From the NCBI RefSeq assembly GCF_028009165.1, contig NC_079241.1:2108001-2172000 (forward strand): a DNA stretch of 64,000 nt, in the 5' to 3' direction. The notes beneath the pieces are model-generated. The model saw only the letters and a program-made list of their open reading frames with translations. It searched no databases and was not told where the DNA came from. The translations under genes were made by a program, and so were the position numbers. Source of the DNA: Akanthomyces muscarius (Eukaryota > Ascomycota > Sordariomycetes > Hypocreales > Cordycipitaceae). Positions 35,299-44,705 of the stretch are shown piece after piece; within the stretch, counting starts at the first letter, position 1, and every line of letters begins with the position of its first letter.

Positions 35299-36392
35299 TT
35301 TCTCAAAATTAGGGCACTTCTTTCCAGCCACTCAGTTAGTCAATCCATCAGTGCAGCTTCATCTCGGGAAACAGGTGGGATTGATTACACTATATATGCA
35401 TCCGGCTTCCTGATAAGGGCATTGAGGTGTGAGACTGGGTCGTCTTTCACGATGCATCTGAGCGCCATATTTTGGAAACATCATCAATATGCGCAGTCGG
35501 AAGCTGCAATACATCGCTGTTGGGTGCGGCATCGCCGTCTCACAGAAGAATTTAGCGCAAATCATACCAGCGTGCATAGGCACGTCACAAGATGGATGGC
35601 GCAGACTAAAGAGGGATGGGATAGACGGAAAAAAGCTACGGCCAGATTTTACCCGCAACGTGACGTCGCGGTGGCTTGCGTGTAGTACACTTTGGTGTCT
35701 GGGTGCGACCGGGGCGGCCCGTCAGGAACGAGGCTACAGCCGAGATCCAACGGTAAAAACGGTCACTAGCCTTGGCTAGAGCAATGGGGCCCGGAGATGC
35801 GGAGAAGTACTGGGTAACCAAACCAAAGTTGATCTTTAGAGACGGTAGGCACCGTTCTCAGCATCACAAAGAGGATGGAGTTGTGCCTAAACCGTTCGGC
35901 AGAAATACATGATCAAGCCTAGAGAGCTCTGTGTGGCATCCCGTTTTGGAGTCGCAATAGATATCGCTAGGAAAGGCAGCAATTGTCTACTGATACCAGC
36001 AGTTCGTTCCGTCTCCTTGCCTGTGCCAGCTCTTTTGCCGTTGTCCCAGTTCCTCGCGTCCAACGTTTCGAAGCACGTCACCGCGTCTTGCAAGCCCCAG
36101 GCGCAGTTCGGCTCCGGTGCGGACTGGCCGACCGTGGATTTTCGCATGCAGAATATTTCCGCCTATCATCCCCACTGCACAAAGTCTGTACTTACAGAAG
36201 CGCTTTTACTTATCCCCGTTTTTTTTTGCTTTTGCATACAGAAACTGTGCATATATTCCGGTGCATTTCGGGTCCTGTTGGTCATTTGGGAGCGTCGTCA
36301 TTCATGTCGGTCGACCAGGTGTCGACCACTACCTATCGTGCGATGATGCACTGCTTCCAATTATATAAATTGGACATTTCGTGGGATCAAGG

Positions 36393-36418
36393 ATATGGCA
36401 TTTTTTTGAGAAATGAAT
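36393..36418 (+). repeat. 26-bp direct repeat, copy 2
   Basis: Same sequence as 35273-35298 but without the pairing right arm. Lies 167 bp before the ATG of copy G. Confidence 0.8.
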
Positions 36419-36584
36419 AACACACAAGATAAAAATTCTACATATATGGCATTGGAGTTACTCCATCTCCAAATTTATTCCCCGCCTGGTTACGATGCGT
36501 TTCTCTCGTCCTGCTCAGTCTTCATCCTACACGCACTTAACGGCCGCTCACGCGATCAGACCCGAGCTTGTCGATTTTTTTTCA

Positions 36585-37048
36585 ATGGCTCTCAGACCTG
36601 AAGCCATCATCGGCATTTTTGGTCTTTTTCTCGCCATCCCGTCCCTTCTATTTATTCTTTGGCAATGGCACAAATCTAAACGGACGACCTCCAAGCCTCG
36701 GGATTCTGAGCCCCACTCCCAAGGTACATAACCCGTCACATCGCACACGCAACATCATGACTTTTTTACCTCTTCCTTTGAAATTTTTTCTTTAATAATT
36801 TTAATGATCTACGCCGCACCGCATGCTACAGAAATTACTAACGACACCTAGAGCGCAGCTCACGACACCGCTCGTGGCAACTTGCATTGTCGCCTCGCGC
36901 AATTGCGCCGTTCATGAGCAGTTCGGGCCCTCCCCCGGAGCATTATCTTGGTGGAAATGGTGACGAAGAAAGAGATATTCTCTTCCTGACTGTATACCAA
37001 AGCCCTGCTTCCGGCCCGAGACATAACGGCTGTTGCCGTCGCGGCTAG
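36585..37048 (+). CDS. Array gene G: small single-pass membrane protein, LTPEAII family
   Basis: Exons 36585-36723 and 36852-37048 (donor GTACAT, branch TACTAAC, acceptor CACCTAG) encode 111 residues. Exon 1 (139 nt, as in A and B): M-A-L-R-P-E-A-I-I-G-I-F, a hydrophobic helix, then F-I-L-W-Q-W-H-K-S-K-R. Exon 2: basic and polar (S-S-R-H-R-S-W-Q), a Pro/Gly stretch (S-S-G-P-P-P-E-H-Y-L-G-G-N-G), then R-D-I-L-F-L-T-V-Y-Q-S, the C-terminal strand motif, and a tail with a Cys pair and Arg pair. The branch site and acceptor are near consensus, so this splice is the best supported of the set. Confidence 0.72.
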
Positions 37049-37518
37049 CGCGCCGTTAAACCGCAAGGAAACGGCCAAACTAGACAAGGGTACTAGAATA
37101 ACCGTCGCTCATAGACAGCGGAATTAAAATGAGTTAGGAGACAAATCAAATTAAATATGCAGCACTGAGATTCATAGTGGACAAGCGCATACGTGCTGTC
37201 TGTGGTACTCGCGCTCACTAACACGCGTAAAGCCCAACGAAGCAAAGCCACAGGCTGCGCCTCCAGAGCTCGAGGTTTGGGTACTTGTCGAACTGTGTAG
37301 TAGCGTCGACGGCAGAGAGCAGTTGGAAGCTGACACGGCGCCGAGGGGATACTCCCAGTGGGAGGCATTTCCCGTTGGCAGTCACTATTGAGAGAAACAG
37401 ACCTTCAAAGGGAAATCTGGCATATGAGAGGAGTGAGGTGTGGGCAGAGTACAAGGCCATGGTGTAGATACTTTGTACGAAGCACGTACTGGTTGCAGAG
37501 AAAAGTAGGCTAACCCAA

Positions 37519-37559
37519 AGCGCTCCTATCTGTGCTGTACAGCCGCACATAGGAGCGCT
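37519..37559. repeat. Inverted repeat, 11-bp outer stem plus 4-bp inner stem
   Basis: AGCGCTCCTAT (37519-37529) pairs with ATAGGAGCGCT (37549-37559); inside, GTGC pairs with GCAC. Flanks GGCTAACC and GGTTGGCC extend the symmetry imperfectly. Confidence 0.85.
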
Positions 37560-37934
37560 CTAGGTTGGCCTGAGTTCAGAAGCTCATAAAAGTCTGCGAC
37601 AAATGGAAATGTGGCTTAGGTTTAATGGAAGCGTCCGGAGAGTCGCTGCAGAAGCTAGATGTGCACCAGTAGGATACAATCAGCCTCTTGTCTGTGGAGC
37701 AGTCATTTCACCTAATGGCGAAGCGCTGCGAAGGAAAGTCAGCCGCGACATGTCAGTACTCACTGGTAGCTAGCAAATGTTATATCCTGCATATGCAAGG
37801 ATATGTGGGGTTCTTGCCAGTGCTTTTCGACTATTTGCCATTCCACCAGTAATCAGCTCGCTCAGGCAGGTTCCGTCGGCCGCCACAGCTGTGTTCCAGA
37901 GCCCATCCGACCTCCCTCGCGCTCTCGCTACGCC

Positions 37935-38042
37935 CCGCCAGATCCGACCTTCAGCTGCCAGATCAGACCCTCAGCTGCGAGATTGGCCCCTCAGCTGCCA
38001 GATCAGACCTTCAGCTGCTGCCAGATCAGACCATCAGCTGCA
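37935..38042 (+). repeat. Short irregular tandem repeat based on CCAGATCAGACC-TCAGCTG
   Basis: About four diverged copies (GATCCGACCTTCAGCTGCCA, GATCAGACCCTCAGCTGCGA, GATTGGCCCCTCAGCTGCCA, GATCAGACCTTCAGCTGCTG and a partial GATCAGACCATCAGCTGCAA), unit 20-23 bp. Lies just before the TATA element of copy H. Confidence 0.75.
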
Positions 38043-38095
38043 AGTGTCGACCTGTATGAAAGAGTCAACCTGCAAAGGCGAACATTCGAAGTATG

Positions 38096-38102
38096 TATAA
38101 AG
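38096..38102 (+). promoter_or_regulatory. TATA box of array gene H
   Basis: TATAAAG 205 bp before the ATG at 38301, followed by a T/C-rich leader. Confidence 0.3.
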
Positions 38103-38300
38103 ACTTGTTCGGCACGCTTCACTCGTAGTATCTTAGCGTCAGGCATCACTAAGTGAATCTTTTCACGTCTGTTCACATTTTCTTTTTTTCGTGCCTCTTC
38201 TTCGCCTTTGAATCCAATAAACCGCGAGCCGGCTGCTAATGCGGAACTTCAACTACCCTGTACCATCATATTGTACAAACTCTTTTCGGCAATAGACCAG

Positions 38301-38573
38301 ATGACCCTCACACCAGAGGCTACGATTGCCATAATTGCACTTATTGCCGCGTTGCCACCTTCAGCCATTATTGTCTGGCGGTGGTTAAGACGATCGTTCG
38401 TCAAATCCCAACGTTTACCGGATTGCGAAGGTGTGTGCTGTTACCGGGCTCGTGGATCTTGAAACTAGCAAGTATGCTAATTCATAGAATTTAAAAAGAA
38501 TCGGAATTGGAATTACGGCTACCGCGTGTATCTCTTCCGGCGACACCAGAGCCTTCGCGCGAGGGCCAACTAA
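38301..38573 (+). CDS. Array gene H: small single-pass membrane protein, LTPEAII family
   Basis: Exons 38301-38430 and 38488-38573 (donor GTGTGT, branch GCTAATTCATAG) encode 71 residues. Exon 1: M-T-L-T-P-E-A-T-I-A-I-I, hydrophobic helix with P-P, then I-V-W-R-W-L-R-R-S. Exon 2 is short and basic; Y-G-Y-R-V-Y-L-F-R-R sits near the end and only loosely resembles the C-terminal strand motif of other copies. The donor is weaker than in the others and the copy may be shortened. Confidence 0.52.
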
Positions 38574-39314
38574 CAGGTTGGCCGTGTCCTAGCGCTGGTT
38601 GTGCACAACGCTTGGCTAGTTCAACCACAGTATTGCTAACAGTGGAACAAAGAGAGCTGCATTATGTCGGGATATAGCAGCAGCTGAATTAGACAGCTTA
38701 CAAAAGAAATCTACCATATTGTGTCGTTAGTCAGATTTGACCCTCCAATGGTCGTCTTAATCGCTTATCAAGGTGCTACATACCAATTTTCCTGAATCTA
38801 GCGTCCATCTTTGGTGTAAGATCTGGTTGATCGCGCTACAAAGCTGTCTCCCGAAACGCCTTTAAGGAGCAAATAAGGGTAATGCAGCCTATACCAAGCA
38901 GTAATGTGTTGGCTGGCACGCCCACCACGCTGACTCAGCCACTCTGGGGTTTGACTTGGCCACAGGTGCTTCCCTCAGAATAGCTTCTCTCTTCCTGCAC
39001 CATCACGAATACACTTGTTTCCCTTGCTTTTGCTTGTACCAACGGGTCGTGAGATACAGTGCCGTCGAAACCCCCCTGCCAACTCCAAACTCCGCGTGCA
39101 CACCTCCAAGCCCTACGCGGGGATGCTCTGAAGTGCATCTGGTTAAATGACCTCGGGGGAGAGGAGCTCCAGGATTTCGAATGCTCGGTCGATGAAGGAA
39201 TGAGCATCACCAAGCACAACGGAGGGGGGTTGCGGGAGGCACCGTCCATCAACGGACTCCAAGCCACAACAACATGGCCTGGTGCCACAGAGGGCTTTTT
39301 TTATGCTGCGCTAA

Positions 39315-39380
39315 CAACGGCAGGCCCACTTGGACTGCGTTTTACAGGGGAAAAACGCAGTCCAAGTGGGCCTGCCGTTG
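39315..39380. repeat. Hairpin, 29-bp perfect stem, 8-nt loop
   Basis: The segment 39315-39343 (begins CAACGGCAGGCCCACTTGGA, ends GCGTTTT) is exactly complementary to 39352-39380; loop ACAGGGGA. The longest perfect stem in the window. Confidence 0.95.
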
Positions 39381-39658
39381 CTGGCGAAGCATTCAGCGGC
39401 CCTCGTCCCAATCCAACGGCGATCACGGATAAGCTCTACTGGTACCTGACAAGGCACAGCTTTCCCAGTACAAACACTTCGCTACAAAGTCAAAGTACAG
39501 TAAGCACTCTGATTGCACTTCAAAATTTCTTTAGCGAAAGCTATGTTGTCTCTTCAGGCGGTCATGGGGCTGAACTGAAATGTGCAAACCCCTATCTGCT
39601 TCATAGTGAATCGGCGTTGGACAGTTCTACTTCTTGTTGATATCTAATGCCGGCCCAC

Positions 39659-39695
39659 AAAACTCAGGCAGTTTCTTGAAAAGTGCCTGGGTTTT
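39659..39695. repeat. Hairpin, 12-bp stem with one wobble
   Basis: AAAACTCAGGCA (39659-39670) pairs with TGCCTGGGTTTT (39684-39695); the one mismatch would be a G-U pair in RNA. Confidence 0.75.
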
Positions 39696-39816
39696 ATGGG
39701 GTGGGGGTGTTTGGAGAGTTGCACCAGAAGAGTTGCGCCAGAAGCTTAGCTGGGATACAATCCGCTTCTTGTCTGCATTCTGCGAGAGGCACCTTGACAA
39801 AGAGCATGCAACGGCC

Positions 39817-39861
39817 CCATATTTTCTTGGCCGTTTTTCAAAAAGGGCCAAGATAATATGG
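39817..39861. repeat. Hairpin, 16-bp stem with one mismatch
   Basis: CCATATTTTCTTGGCC (39817-39832) pairs with GGCCAAGATAATATGG (39846-39861) around an A/T-rich 13-nt loop. Confidence 0.8.
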
Positions 39862-40449
39862 AGCCCTCGACGGCATTCGGCGCCAAAGAGCTGTCGTCAT
39901 CTAGGCATTGTAATTGTAATGAGTTTGCTCAATTGCCCTCGGTCTTCTTTCAAACAGCCTTTACTGGAGGCTGAAGTTGACTGAGCGTCGGCAGTAGAGC
40001 GACTGTAGATGCCACAGCAGTATTTTACATCGGCAATTCAGGGCATGTGGTCAGAGCAGTCCATTGGCGCATACATGATTGATGTACAACTCCTTTCACC
40101 TTACCGCCACTGAGCCATGCCGTCAGCCGCACCCAAAAGAGGTACCCCGCGTGGCGTCTTCCGGGTCGCACGACGCTCAGATCGTGTGTTGCCAGTTGGA
40201 TCCAGCCCAAGCCATCTGGGCAGCATGTACTCAGTCTTCATCAGCAGGCTGTGCATGGGACTCTATTTCAACGGTTGGCAATTGAACGACGTGAAGTGAG
40301 CCTTTCACCATTAAATTGAATCGTTCTGCTCTTTTTTCTCTTCCCGTTCCTTCACCTTTTACTTTTTTCGCTTTTATCACTAACACTCACGAACAGACCG
40401 CCAAAGGCCTCCTACACCATCATCTCGCGTGCATCGCTAGGCCGTCCAA

Positions 40450-40999
40450 ATGACACTCTCGCTAGGAGATATCACTGGCCTCGCCGGTGTCGCTATCGGA
40501 GCCCTTTCCCTGATTGTCTCTGTATGTAAGTGGGGTTCCCACTTACGACATGCGACTGTTCGAGCAGAGGCAGATTGTGGAGGTATGTTGTTGCTCTTGT
40601 GCGCGACCACCAAGTAAAGATGGCAACTTACTCACGGAATCGAAAAGAGGTGGCGATGGAATCTCTGGCTTGATCATAGTTCCGCGGGAAACCATGTGCA
40701 TTTTCCGGGGACAAGTTGGTCTGTGGTTGCCCGCCAGTACTGGAGTACAAGTCTCGCGCAACGCTAGACTCGCCTGGCTACAATGCGGATTGATGTTGAG
40801 GAGAGAAGCACGTAGTGCAGTGTTCATAGTAAAAATAAAATCGATGACACATGGCAGTAGTTTCCTGGTATACTGTGACTTTACCCAGAAATATTGTCTT
40901 TTCTGCGCGTCGGTACTGGTGGAAGGCTGCGAGGCGGGTCTACTTTGTGGTGCACAGAGCATGTACCCATGGAAGAAGCATATTCCCATGCATGCTTGA
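40450..40999 (+). CDS. Array gene I: divergent small membrane protein at the array's right end
   Basis: Exon 1 (40450-40582) gives M-T-L-S-L-G-D-I-T-G-L-A-G-V, a membrane helix, then C-K-W-G-S-H-L-R-H. It lacks P-E-A-I-I but has the same layout as the other copies: M-x-L-[TS] start, one helix, aromatic/basic anchor, about 45 codons and a phase-1 donor GTATGT. Exon 2 (40650-40999), after a 67-nt intron with acceptor AAAGAG, gives a total of 160 residues and is longer than in other copies. It contains no strand motif but is protein-like, with several Cys (C-D-F-T-Q-K-Y-C-L-F-C). It may be a distant paralogue or an unrelated gene of similar design. Confidence 0.45.
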
Positions 41000-42236
41000 C
41001 AGTCGTTTTGGTTGGATGTCCATTGAATGTCTATTCAGAAATGGCACATTTTGGGTGTACGGCGTACGCCCAATCTGAGTCATTCTCCAACTGTTTGATC
41101 GCCGCCCTCCTGTAGACAGCCGTAGCAAAATCTCGCCAGAGTTCAGCCCATAGGCTTTTGCCGCAATTACTGGGGAGAGATATGGCCCACAATCTCAAGC
41201 CGATTTGATCTCGACCAGGCGCGACAACCGCGGCATCATTCTCAAATCTTACTGAGAGATGTACATGAGCAAGAAGGGGAAGCAGAGGGCTGACAGAGAG
41301 CTCAACGAAGGGACAACTAGTGCTTTTGTATCATTCACCCAATTTCCACTCGCGCCAGAGAGGCTCCTTTTGTGGGGTCGTTACGGCACCATCTTTCCGC
41401 CCCGTAGGGCTTACACGGCATGGCACCAGTAAGCCCTGCGTTTCACGATGGCAGCACGGCTCAAGTGTGCATCTGCCGACAGGATGGGCCTCTTTGCCAT
41501 CATGAGAGCGCTTAAACTACAGACAAGATTTTGAAGGTGACTGTGCTCATATGCAATGGACTCGACGGGCAACTCCATAAAGTATCATCTACAACCATCT
41601 TCAGCGCCCGCGTGGTCGGCAAACTGACTAGCCAGCCACCAACCAACCAAGTCTCGGCTGGGCCTGGCCGGGGCCCATGTACGGGTACTCGGCACAGATT
41701 TACACACACCACACAGCCTTACTGCGCCCCGATTTGGCGAAAGTGATAACGCGGCCTCCTGCATGGAGCAGCACACGGGATTACGTGACCCCTGACTGAG
41801 GGAAATTAAAATCGAACCATGGGCGAAAACGTCTGAAAAACATACTTATTTCGCACCGCAACCTGTTCTCAAGACCAGAGCTCTACCCTCCTTCTTTACC
41901 AGGAGAATTGCTGCGCGCGCTAAAGACCGGGCCGACAGCCGAAGCCACCTGCGCCATGTTCAGACTCGCCGTCGCGACCGCTGGAGCCGTAGCCATGGCG
42001 ACAATGATGGTCTTGCTCATGATCCTCTTCATTCCCGCAATCATTTAGTACGTCGCAATACAATTTTGTTCATCACAGCCAAAAAGAAAGGCACAAATGA
42101 GTACACACTAACACGCTGAAAAGAAAATGTTGCCAAGAAGCCAGTGCCGTTAGCACCATCGCGGCCTGATAGTCATAAGCGTTGGCGCGACGCTGTCTGT
42201 GGACCCTACCAAAAAGAATTTGGAGAAAGGGGAGGT
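41000..42236. other. Spacer between array and OPT transporter
   Basis: No gene recognised except the possible microprotein frame at 41956-42048. Confidence 0.4.
41956..42048 (+). CDS. Possible 30-residue hydrophobic microprotein
   Basis: ATG in good context (GCGCCATG) opens M-F-R-L-A-V-A-T-A-G-A-V-A-M and then a strongly hydrophobic run (M-M-V-L-L-M-I-L-F-I-P-A-I-I) before TAG. The stop overlaps a good splice donor (GTACGT at 42048), so it could instead be a first exon. It is convergent with the OPT gene, 188 bp away. Short length makes chance likely. Confidence 0.22.
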   Translation: MFRLAVATAGAVAMATMMVLLMILFIPAII

Positions 42237-44705
42237 CTACGAATCGGACGCCTTGTAGCAATAGTCGATATGACCGTTGGCTGGGTTTCCCCAATAATTT
42301 GCTGTTGTTTTCACTCGTTTTAGCGGAGTTTCATGTAGCAGCTTCGGCTGCCCAGGAGTTGGTCTATACTTACGAAATTTCACGGCTGCTTTTGAGGCCC
42401 CCAGCACCGCAAATGACAGAATGAAAACCATGACCGACGTGCCGCCGTCCAGTGCCGCCGACACCAGGTAGTTGTACTTGACAAAGATGTTCGGGTGGCG
42501 CCGACGCACATACCACTGGGCGGCGAATCCTGCCGCGAAAAAAGTCATGACCGACGAGTTGATGCCCAGGTTGAGGTAGCACAGGTAAAACATGATGACG
42601 GGCGTGTTGATGAGGTCGAGGCCCAGCCGCGGCCAGCGGCGGTGCGCGAGCCAAAACGGCACCGGCGCGAGGAAGCCGAGAAACGTCACCAGCGGCACCC
42701 ACTGGTACTTTGCGCCGACGCTGAAGAGCTCGTGCGGGAAGCCGCCGAACGTGACGGCCTGCGCGTTGAACTGCTGCGTGATGGCGCCGGACCAGATGTT
42801 GGTGCCCTGCACGCTGCGCAGGATGTCGGCCTGGTTGTCGATGATGCTGTTGGCCATGACGTAGTTGAGGCCCGCGCCGACGACGGTGCCGACCATCTGC
42901 ATGCAAAAGGTGGTGCGCGGCGCGAGGTGCCCGTACTGCGCGAGCTTGAGGTCCTTGGCCAGCAGCACGCCCTGCAGCAGCGAGTTGTAGCTGTAGAGTG
43001 AAAAGTACATGTTGGCGATCGGGAAGCGCGGGCGCATGTAGCCGCCAATCATCTGGATGATGGACTGGATCGTGAAGCTGACGCCCGTGATGCCCTGCAT
43101 GGAGCCAAAGATGAGCAGGTGGCAGTAGCCGACGAGCAGGGCGACGAAGAACCCCCACCAGGGGAGCGTGCTGCTGCTCTGGTAGATGATGATGAGGCCC
43201 ACGGCGGCGGACAGGACGAGGACGATGCCGTACCACCAGTCGGGGCATTCTTTGTAGTTTTGCATCAAGAGGTAGTGCGGATCGTAGTGCGCCTCGGAAG
43301 TGCTTTCGCGGTCGGCCGGGGGAGCGTCCGAAGAGCGGCCCAGGCGAGCCTTTACAGAGTTGATGCTGGCAAGGACGCGGCGTGGGTTGAGGAAGCGGAA
43401 AGCAGCTTTGATCTCGGTCGGGTACCAGAGAATCAGGTGCGTGATGGCGGCGGCGATACACATGTTGGTCAATAGGACGTTCAGGACGTTGCTAGCGGAA
43501 AAGTTGGGCAGGCCGAGCTGTGCGGCTGCCGCGAGATCAATCTTGCCATCCGGTCCGATGGCGGCCGTCTGGTTCCACTCCACCGGGTTGCCGGCCGTCG
43601 AATCATCTGAAAAGATGAGCTGCGACAGAAACGGAAACTTCTTGGCGTCCCATATGTTGCTGTAGTAGACACCGATGAACAGGACGATGCAGCCAGTGAT
43701 GCCAATACCCTGGCTGATGAGGCTGCTCACGGGAAAGTACAGCGGCGACTGGCCTCCCGAGATGTACTGCCAGTCGAGGCAGATGGAGAAGAGGCCGAGG
43801 CCCTCGTTGCCCTCGGCGCCTCCAAAGATGTTGGTAAACGTCGGGCTGTTGCGGTTGGCGAGGCAAAAGACGCTGATGCCAGTCAGCAGTGGACATATCC
43901 ACTGCGGGATAATCTCCCAGAAGAAGATGCCGAGGAAGACGTAGAGGAAGACGCGAAACGGCTTGCGGTTGCTCGGCGCGCGCGAGTGCAGCCGCTCCAG
44001 CATGGTGTTGATGGGCAGGTTCGACGGCCACAGCATGGCGGCCGGGTACACCATGGTCCGGCGCATCAGGCCGGCCATGCCGTAGCCAATGCACTGCGAG
44101 GACATGAGCATGAAGAAGGTGATGGCGCCGCTGAAGCGCCGGTCGTAGTACAGGCGCTCCGCCGAGACGATCTCGAGGCCGAGCGCCGACGTGCTCGCCG
44201 CGTTGGCCATGATGGTGATGGCCAGGTGCTCCTTGACGTTGAAGGGGCCCGGGTTGAGGAAGCGCCCGATCTTGCCTTGGCGCGGGAGTAGGCGCGCCAT
44301 GGCCTCGCCGAGGAGGAAGGCGACTACGGCGATGAATACGGCGGGGATGGAGACGAACTGCGGCTTGAAGTAGAAGATGCCGGATAAGACGCCGCCAAAG
44401 ACGGAGAGGCCCAGGCCTGCGCAGTCGTGTTAGCGGGTACTGTAGCGGCACAGAGAACGAAAGTGGTAGGAGCACATACCTAGTACCAAGGAGCGAAATG
44501 TGATTGCAGATAGAGTAGGGTCATCGTTGAGATGAATCGTATGGGTGAGGACGTCAAACGCAGTGGCTGGCTTGTGCAGCTTGGGCTCATCTTCATCTAC
44601 ATTCTCAACCGTCACAGGCTCAATCGACTCTCTCTTTTCATCGCGAGCCCGCTGCTCTGCGGCAATGGGCGCAGGGCCTTCTTCGTCCGGGACTTGTTTT
44701 GCCAT
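42237..44705 (-). CDS. OPT-family oligopeptide transporter
   Basis: Proton-coupled plasma-membrane importer of small peptides (or glutathione/siderophore-type substrates; exact substrate not determinable). Three exons, 44705-44480, 44416-42374 and 42301-42237, encode 777 residues, standard for fungal OPTs. The cytosolic N-terminus is acidic and carries the family lead-in L-N-D-D-P-T-L-S-A-I-T-F-R-S. About 14-16 hydrophobic helices follow, with typical stretches such as N-P-G-P-F-N-V-K-E-H, Y-Y-S-N-I-W-D-A-K-K-F-P-F and G-Y-C-H-L-L-I-F-G-S-M-Q-G. The last 72-nt intron is a multiple of three without stops; splicing it restores the canonical end F-P-N-Y-W-G-N-P-x-x-G-H-I-D-Y-C-Y, so it is real. 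First conserved gene to the right of the array. Confidence 0.95.

Larger units (their letters stand above)
34637..36584. other. Spacer between array genes F and G, with internal duplication
   Basis: Two stretches, about 34850-35060 and 35130-35370, look like diverged copies of each other: both begin GCAGCTCGGA-AGCAAG, pass AGCCACT..., reach a hairpin at the matching place, and end CAGC..TAAGTCAAT or CAGTTAGTCAATCC before TGCAGCTTC. No coding sequence recognised. Confidence 0.4.
37049..38300. other. Spacer between array genes G and H
   Basis: Contains the inverted repeat at 37519-37559 and a tetrad of loosely repeated GATCAGACC-TCAGCTGC units near 37935-38042. No gene recognised. Confidence 0.4.
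38574..40449. other. Spacer between array genes H and I, rich in hairpins
   Basis: Contains three strong inverted repeats (39315-39380, 39659-39695, 39817-39861). Frames at 38935-39640 span the hairpin DNA and do not look like proteins. Confidence 0.4.

Noticed and set aside
11900..42200. Secondary-metabolite cluster or transposon-rich island
   Set aside because: No PKS, NRPS, terpene, P450 or transposase sequence is visible in the block; only the small genes, repeats and spacers are.
42370..43461. 363-codon minus-strand frame, and 43603-44475 (290 codons)
   Set aside because: Out-of-frame shadows of the OPT transporter in GC-rich coding DNA, with His/Arg/Pro-rich products.
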